Below are positions 8,120 through 16,331 of a DNA stretch of 64,000 bases, one piece after another. Positions within the stretch are counted from its first letter, which is position 1. Every line of letters begins with the position of its first letter. The translations under genes and the position numbers were made by a program. The stretch is from Thiorhodovibrio litoralis (GTDB lineage Bacteria; Pseudomonadota; Gammaproteobacteria; Chromatiales; Chromatiaceae): NCBI RefSeq assembly GCF_033954455.1, contig NZ_CP121473.1, forward strand, positions 3,210,501 through 3,274,500. Reading direction: 5' to 3'. Under the pieces are notes generated by a model. It did no database searches and had not been told where the DNA came from. It saw only the letters and a program-made list of their open reading frames with translations.

Positions 8120-9573
8120 CGACTGGATTCCAGGTCATCGTGTTTTGGCAGATAGGCCGGCGGCAGACCGGTGGCGGCATACTCGGCGAGCAAGTCGCGC
8201 AGCAACGGTGGCAGCGTCGTGGCGCGTTGTGATGGCGGTGGCGGTGCGCCGGCGGGCTCAAGGCGCCGACGCTGCCCGGAGGCATTGGCGGCTTTATCGA
8301 GGGGATAGAGGCGGCAGAGGATGGCGCCCGAGTGGGGATCAACCACGTCCACAGCACTCAGATCCCAGCGGGCATAAGCGATATGCAGTTGCTCAAGGTG
8401 ACGCAAGCGCGCCGGCACCTCGAAGCGCTTGCCCGCCAGGCTGAGCGTCCCATCGCTGCGGCGCTGACGGCGTTGGACGCGACAACGAAAAGCGGCGCGG
8501 ACCTGCTCGCTGTCCGGACAGGGGCGCCCCACGTTGGGCGCATCGAGAAGACGCGCAAGCGGCGTGGCGGCGGTCTCACTGTGGACCTTGCGGTGGTACT
8601 CCTGCTCCACCCACGCCTGAGTGAGGGTGTTGAGCCGCTGCAGGCTCAGCTCCTCCAGCCCCTTAAGCATCGCCATCAGGCGGCCTTCCAGCGTGGCCCA
8701 GAAGCGCTCCTGCTTGGCGTTCTGATACGGGCTGTACGGCAGGGTCGGCTCGTGGAGGATGCCCAGCGCATGCAATCCGGCGGTGAATTCCTCGGCCTGC
8801 ATTGCCGCGCCGTTATCGCTCATCAGGGCGCGCGGCAGCCCGCGCTTGTGCAACGCCTGTCCCAGACCATGCACCAAGGTCTCGGTGGTCTCATCGAGGT
8901 ACCACTGCAGATGGCAGATCAGGCGCGAGTGATCGTCGATGACCGCCAGCAGCAGGGGCTTGACCCAGACGCCACCCCGGGTGAGGACGTTGCGCGAGCC
9001 ATGATGAAAGTCCAGATGCCACAAGGCATGGACATACTGGGCTTCATAGCTGCGCACCTCGCAGGCCTCCAGGCGCCGCGCGGCCTGCTCGGCCCCGGGT
9101 GTCTTGCGCGCCGGGACACGCCGGCGGTGCAGGCCCGCGCGCTTCATGAAGCGGCGCACGGTGGCATAGGAGGGCAGCGGCCCCAGGGTTTCATCGCCCG
9201 CGCACAAGGCGGCGAGGTTGTCGTAATGCAGCTGCACCGTCCAACCGGGGTAGTCGCGGTATTGCGCCTGTACGGCCTCCATCAGGCGCGGGCTCAGCGC
9301 GCGCTGCTCCCCGGCATCGCTGCGCCGGCGCGGGCGCAGTGCGGTCACCGGGTCTTGGGCATCGCGTGCGAGGTAATACCAGCGCTCCAAGGTCCCAAAG
9401 CTAAAACTGACCGCCCGCCCAGTCACCGGATGACGCCATGACTTGGCCGCTAGCGCCTTCAGCCGCGCGCCCAGCGCGTTCGCCGGCGCAGGATCAGCCA
9501 ATAAAGGACCAATAATGGCAAAGCGCAACCGCGCCCAACCATCGGGATCACCGAGGCCGTTGTCATCGGACAT
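8116..9573 (-). CDS. DDE transposase, copy 2 (divergent allele)
   Basis: 485 aa with the DDE residues intact (Asp188, Asp253, Glu289). Differences from the other copies include VTALRPR (VAALRPR), LMEAVQ (LMDAVQ), GDETLG (GDQTLG) and KGLEELSLQRLN (KDIAELSLPQLN) at about residues 306-317. The dense changes in that last stretch look like a segment from another lineage of the element rather than random drift. Confidence 0.9.
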   Translation of the reverse strand: MSDDNGLGDPDGWARLRFAIIGPLLADPAPANALGARLKALAAKSWRHPVTGRAVSFSFGTLERWYYLARDAQDPVTALRPRRRSDAGEQRALSPRLMEAVQAQYRDYPGWTVQLHYDNLAALCAGDETLGPLPSYATVRRFMKRAGLHRRRVPARKTPGAEQAARRLEACEVRSYEAQYVHALWHLDFHHGSRNVLTRGGVWVKPLLLAVIDDHSRLICHLQWYLDETTETLVHGLGQALHKRGLPRALMSDNGAAMQAEEFTAGLHALGILHEPTLPYSPYQNAKQERFWATLEGRLMAMLKGLEELSLQRLNTLTQAWVEQEYHRKVHSETAATPLARLLDAPNVGRPCPDSEQVRAAFRCRVQRRQRRSDGTLSLAGKRFEVPARLRHLEQLHIAYARWDLSAVDVVDPHSGAILCRLYPLDKAANASGQRRRLEPAGAPPPPSQRATTLPPLLRDLLAEYAATGLPPAYLPKHDDLESSR

Positions 9574-9666
9574 TCGTCTTCACCTCCCAGTTGTTTCACA
9601 CATCACCGGGAGTCTAGAAGGCGCCGCCCAGCGGCGCGATGAGGTCTTCTGCGGGTTGGCGTTGCC

Positions 9667-10236
9667 CTACAGCGAGCCTGTCGCTGTCGTGCTCGGGGCG
9701 ATCAATATCAGCAGTTGCACGACGCGCTCGGACAACGCTTTTGCGCTCAATTTTTCCAGCAGGGATCCTGGCAGGTGCTCGGTGGCGATCGGCGGCATCA
9801 ACAGACCAGCCAAGGATCGAAAGCAGCGGGTTTGCACAAACTGCTCACGCCACCAGTGCTGCCACCGCCGCAGGGTTTGGACGGTGACACCGAGCGTCTT
9901 GATCAAGCGCTGGCGACGCGATGCGCTCAGCCCGCAATGCAGGGCGGAAATCAGCACGACGATGACCCCGAGATAGACCTTGCGGCCCAGAAACCGAACG
10001 GAAGGCGGGGTGCTGCGCCGCCGGCACCCGTCCGCGGCACAGCAGAAACTCAGACGGCTCTGGTAGCTCTCATCCAAGACGCCACGCACAACACCTCGGG
10101 GCTTACGCGGATAACGGGCGCTGTGCAACGCACCACCGCAGTCACAGCCGCCCGCGCGGACTTCCTCGGCAATCGACTCGTCGATCCGGGTGAGCAGGTG
10201 GTAAAAGTTCGTGTCGGCAAGAAAGGCGTGACACAC
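9667..10236 (-). CDS. Cys-rich/HTH protein, copy 2
   Basis: Same 189-aa protein as in copy 1, with the GTG start, RBS-covering hairpin and all cysteines conserved. Confidence 0.6.
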   Translation of the reverse strand: MCHAFLADTNFYHLLTRIDESIAEEVRAGGCDCGGALHSARYPRKPRGVVRGVLDESYQSRLSFCCAADGCRRRSTPPSVRFLGRKVYLGVIVVLISALHCGLSASRRQRLIKTLGVTVQTLRRWQHWWREQFVQTRCFRSLAGLLMPPIATEHLPGSLLEKLSAKALSERVVQLLILIAPSTTATGSL

Positions 10237-10382
10237 TGGGACTGTCTCCTGGTTTTTGGCGAAATTCGGAGACAGCCCTCTCGGGCAACTTGCGTCAAGT
10301 TGTTTGAGGGGGTTTTTTGTTTTCCCTCACTGAATTTGCTCAGAATCGCGGCCGATTCCCGCAAATAGTCTGCTCAGGCTCA

Positions 10383-10970
10383 GCCAGATAGGAATACCAA
10401 GGGACAGTTTCATGATTCGGCCGATCATGCTTGCTATTGCCGCGAGAGAGCGGATTCATTCTCGAGAGTGGCGACGCGCCATGCGCGTTAGGGCTCTTTC
10501 TGGCGAAAGACTCATCAACCGCAAGTTTTGCCGGCTGCTCGCGACGAGAAGCGAGCTGTCTCCAGACCTTTCCCCTACCCCCCCACCTTAACAACGCCAT
10601 GGAATCCCTGGCCAGCAAGCTACCGATGGATGCCAATAAGAACGCAATCCCGAAGACCAGAACGACGACAACGAAAAAGCCGGGGTTCTTCTTCTCGAGA
10701 ACGGCAGTCGACGGCTTCTCAGGATTGTAATAAACGGTGACGCGATCACCGGGGTCATAGCGCTGGATCCCAACGCTTCTGTCTCCGCCGACGTTTTCGA
10801 AGGAGTAGCGATCCGCCGAATAGGTCTTGCCGTCGACCTGGTATTCGTAGGCGAAGATCTCTCGCCATGGTTTCCCGGGTGTGGAGGGTGGAGCCATGAG
10901 GGCCTGGGTGATGGTGCCCGGGACCTCAGCCCATGAGTCCTGGATAGAGCCCTGAAGCAGGGTGTAGGCC
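10383..10970 (-). pseudogene. DUF3592-type protein, central part (split by two insertions)
   Basis: Contains the core of the DUF3592 domain: WREIFAYEYQVDGKTYSADR, then a YDPGDRVTVYYNPEKPSTAV segment, then a membrane helix (NPGFFVVVVLVFGIAFLLAS). The usual gene would start upstream in 11134-11384 and end at 6122. Here the 5' side is cut by a 163-bp MITE and the 3' side by transposon copy 2. Both cuts are bordered by short direct repeats, and the three parts are in one frame after their removal. A shortened protein starting near 10897 is possible but would lack the first membrane helix. Confidence 0.8.
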
Positions 10971-11133
10971 TAGGGAGTTCAATTTGAGCTGTTTCACGCA
11001 CATTGTAAGCTGGCAACTACCGTGCGGGCCTATGTTCTCAAGCTGCTGTTTTAGATGATTTAATTTTGTCTTCTAGGTGAAGGGAAGTTGCGTGAGCCAG
11101 AACATGGGAAATCTGGCCAAATTGAACTACCTA
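10971..11133. mobile_element. 163-bp MITE, family B, copy 1
   Basis: Imperfect terminal inverted repeats TAGGGAGTTCAATTTGAGC and TAGGTAGTTCAATTTGGCC bound a 163-bp segment with no gene. It is flanked by the 9-bp duplication GTGTAGGCC (10962-10970 and 11134-11142). It splits a DUF3592 gene between AAAYT and LLQGS, and the frame is restored on removal. An inverted second copy is at 12124-14656. No transposase with these ends is in the window. Confidence 0.85.
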
Positions 11134-11384
11134 GTGTAGGCCGCTGCACCGATACAGATGACCGAAAGGACCAGCATCAGGGCGCCGCCGCGCGTGATAA
11201 AACCCTCCCAATCGATCCGAAAGGGGGTCTTCGGGTTGTTTTCGGGAGCGCGCGGCAAGGATTCGCGCTTAGCCACCGGAGATTGGCGCCTTGGCGGCCG
11301 TTGTGGAAATGGGTGTTGCGTATCGGTACCCTGACAAACCTCTTGCGCGGATGGGTCCCTGCAACAACAGGTCAACAATCTCAT
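11134..11384 (-). pseudogene. DUF3592-type protein, N-terminal part
   Basis: Supplies the first membrane helix (GGALMLVLSVICIGAAAYT) of the gene continued at 10383-10970. The first ATG in frame is at 11384, but no good ribosome-binding site precedes it, and a GTG further in (VAKRESLPRA) is also possible. The gene lies 143 bp downstream of another DUF3592 gene (11528-12094) on the same strand. Confidence 0.6.
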
Positions 11385-11527
11385 CGCGCGCCTGTCGCGC
11401 TTGAGGTGACAGGTGATTATCTTCCAAAGTTGCAGGCTCTTTTAGCGCGTTTCCACGATGTTGCAGCTCTATACCGCGTGGGAATCCCGGTTAAACCGGT
11501 TCGGGAAGTATTGTGAGCGGAGCGACG

Positions 11528-12094
11528 TCACGCTTTCGATTCTGACGGTACCTTTGCTGATTTTCCAACTGCATAGAACAGCCACCCGGTGCCGCCCAGA
11601 AAGAGCCCCATCAAGACTGGGACAAAGGTTCCCCAATTCCAGCCGGTCTTGAGGACGGCGTCGGTTGGGTTTTTCGGATCGAAATACACAGTGACTGCGG
11701 CGCCTTGTGGAAAGCGTGATGCCGCTTCTGCTTCCGCCTCGGCGCGCGCTCCGTAGAGGCGACTCGCACGTTCGCCTTGTCCAAGCGAATAGCGAGAAGA
11801 TGTGTAGGAATCACCCTCAACATCGTAGGTGTATTGAACAGACACGTAATACTCGACGTAAGTGTTTCGTGCAGCTCCGGCAGGGTTTTTCGTTAAGGAC
11901 ACGTGAGTGCTCACCTCAGCGTTGAGGACCGAGCCTTCTGCAGACGACCAGGAGAGGGTCTCATTCGCGATAAAGAGAAAATAGATCCCGAAGACAATCA
12001 GTAGCGCCCCTAAGGCACCGACTCCTAGACCGAACAGCCGGAGTGTCTTATGGGCCTTGAGATCTTGCTGCTTTGTATCATTCTCATCCGACAC
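11528..12094 (-). CDS. DUF3592-type membrane protein
   Basis: A 188-aa protein with two membrane helices (LFGLGVGALGALLIVFGIYF and WGTFVPVLMGLFLGGTGWLF) flanking a DUF3592 domain. The domain's marks are WSSAEGSVLNAEV, YVSVQYTYDVEGDSYTSSRY and GAAVTVYFDPKNPTDAVLKT. The function of the family is unknown to me. The GTG start at 12094 was chosen because GGAGG lies 8 bases upstream. The frame stays open further upstream. When the MITE at 12124 is removed, it continues in frame into a short stretch starting at 14762, so the original protein may have been longer. This is the only unbroken member of the local DUF3592 set. Confidence 0.7.
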   Translation of the reverse strand: MSDENDTKQQDLKAHKTLRLFGLGVGALGALLIVFGIYFLFIANETLSWSSAEGSVLNAEVSTHVSLTKNPAGAARNTYVEYYVSVQYTYDVEGDSYTSSRYSLGQGERASRLYGARAEAEAEAASRFPQGAAVTVYFDPKNPTDAVLKTGWNWGTFVPVLMGLFLGGTGWLFYAVGKSAKVPSESKA

Positions 12095-12273
12095 TGAGCA
12101 ATCCTCCACAAGTACGCTGTGCCTAGGTAGTTCAATTTGGCCAGATTTCCCATGTTCTGGCTCACGCAACTTCCCTTCACCTAGAAGACAAAATTAAATC
12201 ATCTAAAACAGCAGCTTGAGAACATAGGCCCGCACGGTAGTTGCCAGCTTACAATGTGCGTGAAACCATACCA

Positions 12274-13644
12274 TTACCCATAACTATCCCTGACGCTGCG
12301 GTAAGCCTCCAGCGCCATGACAAAATCGGGGATGCGCTGCAACCCAATCCAGAGCGTCTTCGGTCCCGGGAACCCATCGGATTTGCGGTTGAGAAAGCCG
12401 CCCAGGGAGGCGACCATGCGCACCATGGTATCGAGCGAGGGCGGCTGCTCGGGTGGCGCTTGTTTCTGGGTGACCAGATAGACCGCCTTCCATTCCTCCT
12501 CGGCAAAGACCGCATCGCAAGGCAACTCCGGGCACTCGCGCCCGAGCATGGTCAGGTACAGCACCCGCCACGCGATGATCATGTACAAAGCGAGCGCCGG
12601 CTCCAGGCGCTCGCGCGTCTCGAGCTGCAGCTCCTCGATGCGGCAGCCACTTTTTAAGATCCGGAAAAAAATTTCCACTTGCCACCTGCAAAGATACCAG
12701 GAGAGCGTCTCGATGGCCTCTTGGGCGCTCTGCACCGCCAGATTGGTCAGCAACAGCCAGTTGAGTGGCTCCTCGCCGGCGGGCGGATTGACCTCGGTGG
12801 CCAGCAAAGCCGTGACCGTGACATCGGGCAAGGTGCGATCCGGGCGCCAGGGTGCCTTCAGGGTCACGCGCACCACCTTGATCTCCTGCGTGACCTGGCG
12901 TGCTTTGGCCCCCTTGGTGGCGGGACGCTCGAAGGTGATCTCGGTGAGCACCGGGGCGGCGTCCAGGGCCTCATTGAGCTTTCTGCCATCGGCCAAGCAG
13001 CGGTCGCGATGCTGCACCCGTACCAGCCAATCGGCGCTGTTCTCGGGGATGGGCGCTTCAACAAACAGGTCGTAGATGTCGCCCTCGCGATCGGCAACAT
13101 AGGTCAAGCGCGTGTCGCTCAGTTCCTCGGCCAGCGCATTGACGCGCGCGTAGCCATCGACCCAGCGCACGCTTTCTTTCTCCTCCAGTGGGCGGCGCGA
13201 GTCTTTGTCCTGGCCCAGGCTACCGGGCTCGCGCACAAAAGTGTGCAAATCCAGCAGCCCCAGCGCGAGGCGCTCGGGCGTGACCGCCAAGGTGGGATGG
13301 ATGTACATCCCATAGCGGCTCTCAAAGTTCAGTGGCCCAAGACCGACAATGCCTTTTTTGGTTGTATAGTCCAGCTCGCTGGTATCTTGGATACACAGCA
13401 CCCGCGGATGCTCGCGCAGACGTTCTTCGGTACAAGCAAAATGGGGTGCGAGGATCTGCTCGGCGGTGACCGTGGGATGATCGAAAAAGCGATAGGCGGC
13501 CCGGGTCTCATACCAACCGTTGCAAGCCCCGGGAATACTTTGTGTCGGCTTGGCGCCGAGGGTTTCAAGCACCTGTTGGGCGCGATGATTCAGGCGCTTG
13601 TCGCCCAGAGAGATGTCCTGCAGTTCAGAGGCCAGCGCGATCAT
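12274..13644 (-). CDS. IS4-family transposase (IS50/Tn5-like)
   Basis: 456 aa from the ATG at 13644, which overlaps the upstream DUF4338 stop by 4 bases (ATGA). The N-terminus (SLGDKRLNHRAQQVLETLGA) matches the Tn5-type N-terminal domain. The catalytic set is Asp in CIQDTSELDY, Asp in YVADREGDIYDLF (DREGD) and Glu in RWQVEIFFRILKSG, the Y/R-E-K signature of the IS4 family. The stop lies 7 bases inside the element end. The gene looks intact, so it could still act, including on non-autonomous elements with the same ends. Confidence 0.9.
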   Translation of the reverse strand: MIALASELQDISLGDKRLNHRAQQVLETLGAKPTQSIPGACNGWYETRAAYRFFDHPTVTAEQILAPHFACTEERLREHPRVLCIQDTSELDYTTKKGIVGLGPLNFESRYGMYIHPTLAVTPERLALGLLDLHTFVREPGSLGQDKDSRRPLEEKESVRWVDGYARVNALAEELSDTRLTYVADREGDIYDLFVEAPIPENSADWLVRVQHRDRCLADGRKLNEALDAAPVLTEITFERPATKGAKARQVTQEIKVVRVTLKAPWRPDRTLPDVTVTALLATEVNPPAGEEPLNWLLLTNLAVQSAQEAIETLSWYLCRWQVEIFFRILKSGCRIEELQLETRERLEPALALYMIIAWRVLYLTMLGRECPELPCDAVFAEEEWKAVYLVTQKQAPPEQPPSLDTMVRMVASLGGFLNRKSDGFPGPKTLWIGLQRIPDFVMALEAYRSVRDSYG

Positions 13645-14522
13645 GCCACCACCCCCAGGGCGGCGCGGAAGTCCGCCGCCAGCGGGTAGACATAGATCGC
13701 CTTGCGCGGCAGCGCGGCCCGATGGGTGCGGTCGCACTTGCCGCGCCCGGTGGTTTCGCCCAAGTCGTGCCAGTTGGCGGCACGGTAACAGGTCCCGGCA
13801 AAGCGTGGGGTCTCGACAAAGGTCTCCAGCAGCACCAGACGCTCGCCATAGCGGGCGGGAAAGTCGACACTGACTTGCCGCGCGGCCAAGGACAGCACCT
13901 TGGAGGCGAGGTGTTTGACCTGCACCCAGGGCAGGATGAGGAAGCGGGCGTTGTTGAGCACCCGTCCCAGGTGTGCTTGGCGCTGCGCGGGCGTCCAGCC
14001 AATCCAGCGGTCGCGGGCAGCGACTTTCCAGGCCGCCGCGCCAAAGCCGATGGCGCCGAGCAGACCGCCATCCCACTGGATCAGGTAGCGCAGCTGCGCA
14101 CCAGGCAGGGGACTGTAGCCGAGGTAGTGGTAGCGCTCGATCAGGCCGTTCCATAATTGCGAGGCCCTTCGATCATCAACGCGCGCCAGGCGCAAGCCGC
14201 TGAGCGCGCGCAGCGGGACGGACACTGGGATCGGTTCGGGCCGGGACTCGGGGCGCGGGACGAAGCGCCGCCCATTGCCATTGCCGCAGGTCGGTGGCGG
14301 CAGCACAATGAGCCCGGCACGATGCAACCGCAGCAGTCCCACCCGGGCACTCATGAGCTTGGGGCGGCCTTGGATATCGGTCCACTCCAGCGCGCGGCAC
14401 ACCCGCCGAGCGATCTCCGCGCGCAGCGGCGGCTGCGCCAGCGCGATCTCCTGGCGAATGCGCGCTAAGTCGGTCTCGTTGAAAGGGCGCCCACATAAAC
14501 GGCTTGGAATCGCTTGGTCCAT
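13641..14522 (-). CDS. DUF4338 (DruA-like) protein carried by the IS
   Basis: 293 aa. The C-terminal half carries the DUF4338 pattern: WNGLIERYHYLGYSPLPGAQ, GWTPAQRQAHLGRVLNNARF, LVLLETFVETPRFAGTCYRA and ANWHDLGETTGRGK. DUF4338 is also the domain of DruA in Druantia defence systems, but none of the other Druantia genes is here. This copy lies wholly inside an IS and is translationally coupled to its transposase, so I read it as part of the transposition module. A short DUF4338 remnant lies at 26157-26263. The biochemical role is not known to me. Confidence 0.7.
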   Translation of the reverse strand: MDQAIPSRLCGRPFNETDLARIRQEIALAQPPLRAEIARRVCRALEWTDIQGRPKLMSARVGLLRLHRAGLIVLPPPTCGNGNGRRFVPRPESRPEPIPVSVPLRALSGLRLARVDDRRASQLWNGLIERYHYLGYSPLPGAQLRYLIQWDGGLLGAIGFGAAAWKVAARDRWIGWTPAQRQAHLGRVLNNARFLILPWVQVKHLASKVLSLAARQVSVDFPARYGERLVLLETFVETPRFAGTCYRAANWHDLGETTGRGKCDRTHRAALPRKAIYVYPLAADFRAALGVVA

Positions 14523-14656
14523 GGTCTCCCGTCCCCTTGCTGAAGATGAAAGGGCATCTCAGCAGAACTCGGGAGCTGTGTCCAGCCCCGGACGACGCTG
14601 GGGCGGGGAGATATGGGTAATGGTATGGCGTGAAACAGCTCAAATTGAACTCCCTA

Positions 14657-14762
14657 CGCTGTGCCCAAGCCAACATAGCACGAACAGGATAAACCACCCA
14701 ACCTGCTCATCCCGGACGAAACGTAAGCCTAATGTCGGCTTCGGATCGGGGCCGTTGATCAT
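14657..14762 (-). pseudogene. 5' part of a frame split by MITE copy 2
   Basis: The ATG at 14762 overlaps the stop of the preceding DUF6134-like frame (ATGA). It reads MINGPDPKPTLGLRFVRDEQ followed by a hydrophobic stretch. On removal of the MITE and one duplication it joins GHSVLVEDCSVSDENDTK, that is, the N-terminal extension of the DUF3592 gene at 11528. Either the DUF3592 gene once began here or this is a small separate gene whose frame happens to run on. Confidence 0.4.
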
Positions 14763-14995
14763 ATCCTCCGGTAAATGAGGGTAGCGCCCTTGCCAGTTTC
14801 GCTGACGAGCTGCACCCAGCCGAGCTCGTCGTGATACCAGAGGTCGATTGCAACCTCGTCGGTGTCGATGGTATAGCGCTTCACGGGAATGTCACGGCCG
14901 TAGACATTAATCTTATCGACACCCCGCTTGCGCACAGCGACGCGTTCCAACTCGCCTGTTTGCGGGTTGAGAAGGCGCTTCTGCTCAAAAACTTG
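14759..14995 (-). pseudogene. DUF6134-like C-terminal fragment
   Basis: The frame reads FEQKRLLNPQTGELERVAVR, then VKRYTIDTDEVAIDLWYHDE and LGWVQLVSETGKGATLIYRR. The R-Y-x-I...W-Y-D-x2-G-W-V pattern fits the end of DUF6134 proteins. The N-terminus is absent: at about 14990 the sequence switches to the start of another gene in a different frame. Confidence 0.45.
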
Positions 14996-15093
14996 GCCGC
15001 AAGCGCAATGCGCGCATCGCGCTCAAACTCCAGCGGCGATAGATTCAACACCGCTGGAAGCGATTCAGGATAGTCGATGCTTAAGGTGTTCAT
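14989..15093 (-). pseudogene. UPF0175-like antitoxin, 5' fragment
   Basis: Starts MNTLSIDYPESLPAVLNLSP after a good RBS (GAGAGGA, 5 bases before the ATG) and continues EFERDARIALAAKF, the usual start of UPF0175 small regulatory/antitoxin proteins. It is then cut. The following DNA belongs to a DUF6134-like gene in another frame, which points to a deletion that fused two genes. Confidence 0.45.
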
Positions 15094-15154
15094 ATTTCCT
15101 CTCTTTCCCATTATGCTCCAGCGTCACTTCTGAGACCGTTTCGCCAACGTGCGC

Positions 15155-15427
15155 TCATCGGGCAGTGATCCAAATCTGAAAAATCGGAAAAATCGAATCT
15201 GGTTCGTTTTTTGTTTTGCCGCTCTCCTCGCCCTTGTGCCAGAGCTTTTGTCGTGACCGGCTCCAGTAGACCGCCTCGCCGAGTTCCATGCTCTTGGCCA
15301 GCGACTCCTCGTTCATGTTGGCGACCATGAGTATCTCGCCACTGGTGGCGTCCTGGGCAATGGCCGTGATGAGCCCGCTGCCTTTGGAGAAATCTACGGC
15401 GTTTTTGATTGCGTCGGGAAATGTCAT
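15155..15427 (-). pseudogene. hisI: Truncated phosphoribosyl-AMP cyclohydrolase
   Basis: The first 70 residues match His[41 protein letters not shown] and [14 protein letters not shown]. HisI opens the ring of PR-AMP in histidine synthesis. The zinc-binding Cys region (DCD...CHTG) that should follow is missing, and the frame ends in unrelated sequence after 90 aa, so the enzyme cannot work. It is probably a remnant of a second copy; a functional hisI is expected elsewhere. Confidence 0.7.
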
Positions 15428-15488
15428 AAGGGTCCTAAAATTATCGGAAAAGTTGACAGGTGAAGAACGCGACCTGGTTCAGCTTGAG

Positions 15489-16163
15489 TCAGCGCACCGG
15501 CTGTGCATCTACAATCAGCGGAACACTGTCATAGTCGGTGCATTCCGGGTCACCCTGACAAGACGCGGCTGCAACCCGGGTTTGCTGATAGGAGAAGCGC
15601 ACCTGCTGACCCACAAGCGGGCGGGCGCAGAGCGAGAAATCGGCCATTCCTTCTTGGCGAATCTGTTGCTCGTCAACAAAGGTGATGTAACAGGCGATGT
15701 CGCCCGCCTCCATGGCTTCAATCCGATAAACCGGTCCAGCTCCGGTCCCTGCCCCTGCCCTGCCCTGGCTATTTGACTGCACCCGGTAGCGAACGGACTC
15801 GTCCGGGAAAGTGTTCCAGCCGGTCCAGACCTCATTGAGGGTAACCAAACCTTCCCCCAGTGCCTCGATACGAAAAACCCAGGTCTGCGGCGGACACCCC
15901 TGAGGACCATCCGGACCCGCCTCCTCCACCGCCAAGAGCGTATTCTCCGACAGAGAGCGGACTCGCGCGGAGACTGTCGGCTCGCCATTGCGCGAACAGG
16001 TGAGTTCATCGTAACGCTTCATCCGATCCTCGCCGATGAATTCAAACCCGGCACAGCTTGCCCCCTCCATCACCAAGCGCGTATTGGCCAAAGGATGTGC
16101 CTGCAATGCGGCCGCACAAGTACAAAGGGCAATGGGGAAAAGTGATTTCTTGAATTTATTCAT
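15489..16163 (-). CDS. Secreted hypothetical protein
   Basis: 224 aa with a signal peptide (MNKFKKSLFPIALCTCAAAL, then QAHP). The mature part has Cys pairs (GASCAGF, LTCSRNG, QGCPPQT, DIACYIT, SLCARPL, ASCQGDPECTD) that could form disulphides in the periplasm. I do not recognise the family. It lies 168 bp downstream of jetD and is not overlapped with it, so it is probably not part of the Wadjet operon. Confidence 0.6.
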   Translation of the reverse strand: MNKFKKSLFPIALCTCAAALQAHPLANTRLVMEGASCAGFEFIGEDRMKRYDELTCSRNGEPTVSARVRSLSENTLLAVEEAGPDGPQGCPPQTWVFRIEALGEGLVTLNEVWTGWNTFPDESVRYRVQSNSQGRAGAGTGAGPVYRIEAMEAGDIACYITFVDEQQIRQEGMADFSLCARPLVGQQVRFSYQQTRVAAASCQGDPECTDYDSVPLIVDAQPVR

Positions 16164-16331
16164 TCAGGTATTGCCGATTGATCGCAGTTTTGGAAGCATA
16201 CAAGGAAGGTTCGAAGCTGATGTCAATTCATGTTGTGCGGGATTATCGCAATGAACCCCGGCATCTTAATCGAAACTAGCGCGGCCCCGTCCGTGCCGAA
16301 GCGGGCTGCCGTCATGCGTTGCTCACTCCGA

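Larger units (their letters stand above)
6307..10382 (-). mobile_element. 4076-bp PrimPol transposon, copy 2
   Basis: Same length and ends as copy 1 and in the same orientation, only 227 bp away. It is flanked by the perfect 7-bp repeat GCCAGAT (6300-6306 and 10383-10389). It interrupts a DUF3592 gene. This is the most divergent copy: the transposase gene carries several substitutions, and the primase gene carries silent changes shared with copy 4. Confidence 0.9.
12267..14627 (-). mobile_element. IS4-family (IS50-like) element with DUF4338 gene
   Basis: A 2361-bp element. Perfect 16-bp terminal inverted repeats CATACCATTACCCATA stand at both ends, with the 9-bp target duplication GCGTGAAAC (12258-12266 and 14628-14636). 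Nine bases is the duplication length known for IS50/IS10. It carries two overlapping minus-strand genes: a DUF4338 protein (14522-13641) and an IS4-type transposase (13644-12274). The inverted repeats match the ends of the 148-bp MITEs at 35396 and 40393. Confidence 0.9.
12124..14656. mobile_element. 163-bp MITE, family B, copy 2, split by an IS4-like element
   Basis: The two parts, 12124-12266 and 14637-14656, add up to 163 bp, the same as copy 1, in inverted orientation. The whole is flanked by the 9-bp duplication CGCTGTGCC (12115-12123 and 14657-14665). The IS4-like element sits about 20 bp from one MITE end. The order of events is therefore MITE first, IS second. Confidence 0.85.

Noticed and set aside
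13645-14154. Extended 626-aa start for the IS4 transposase
   Set aside because: The extra 170 residues are an out-of-frame shadow of the DUF4338 gene; the Tn5-like domain begins at the ATG at 13644.
13641-14522. A Druantia defence system
   Set aside because: Only the DUF4338 gene is present, and it lies inside an IS with its transposase; no druB-E or large helicase is nearby.
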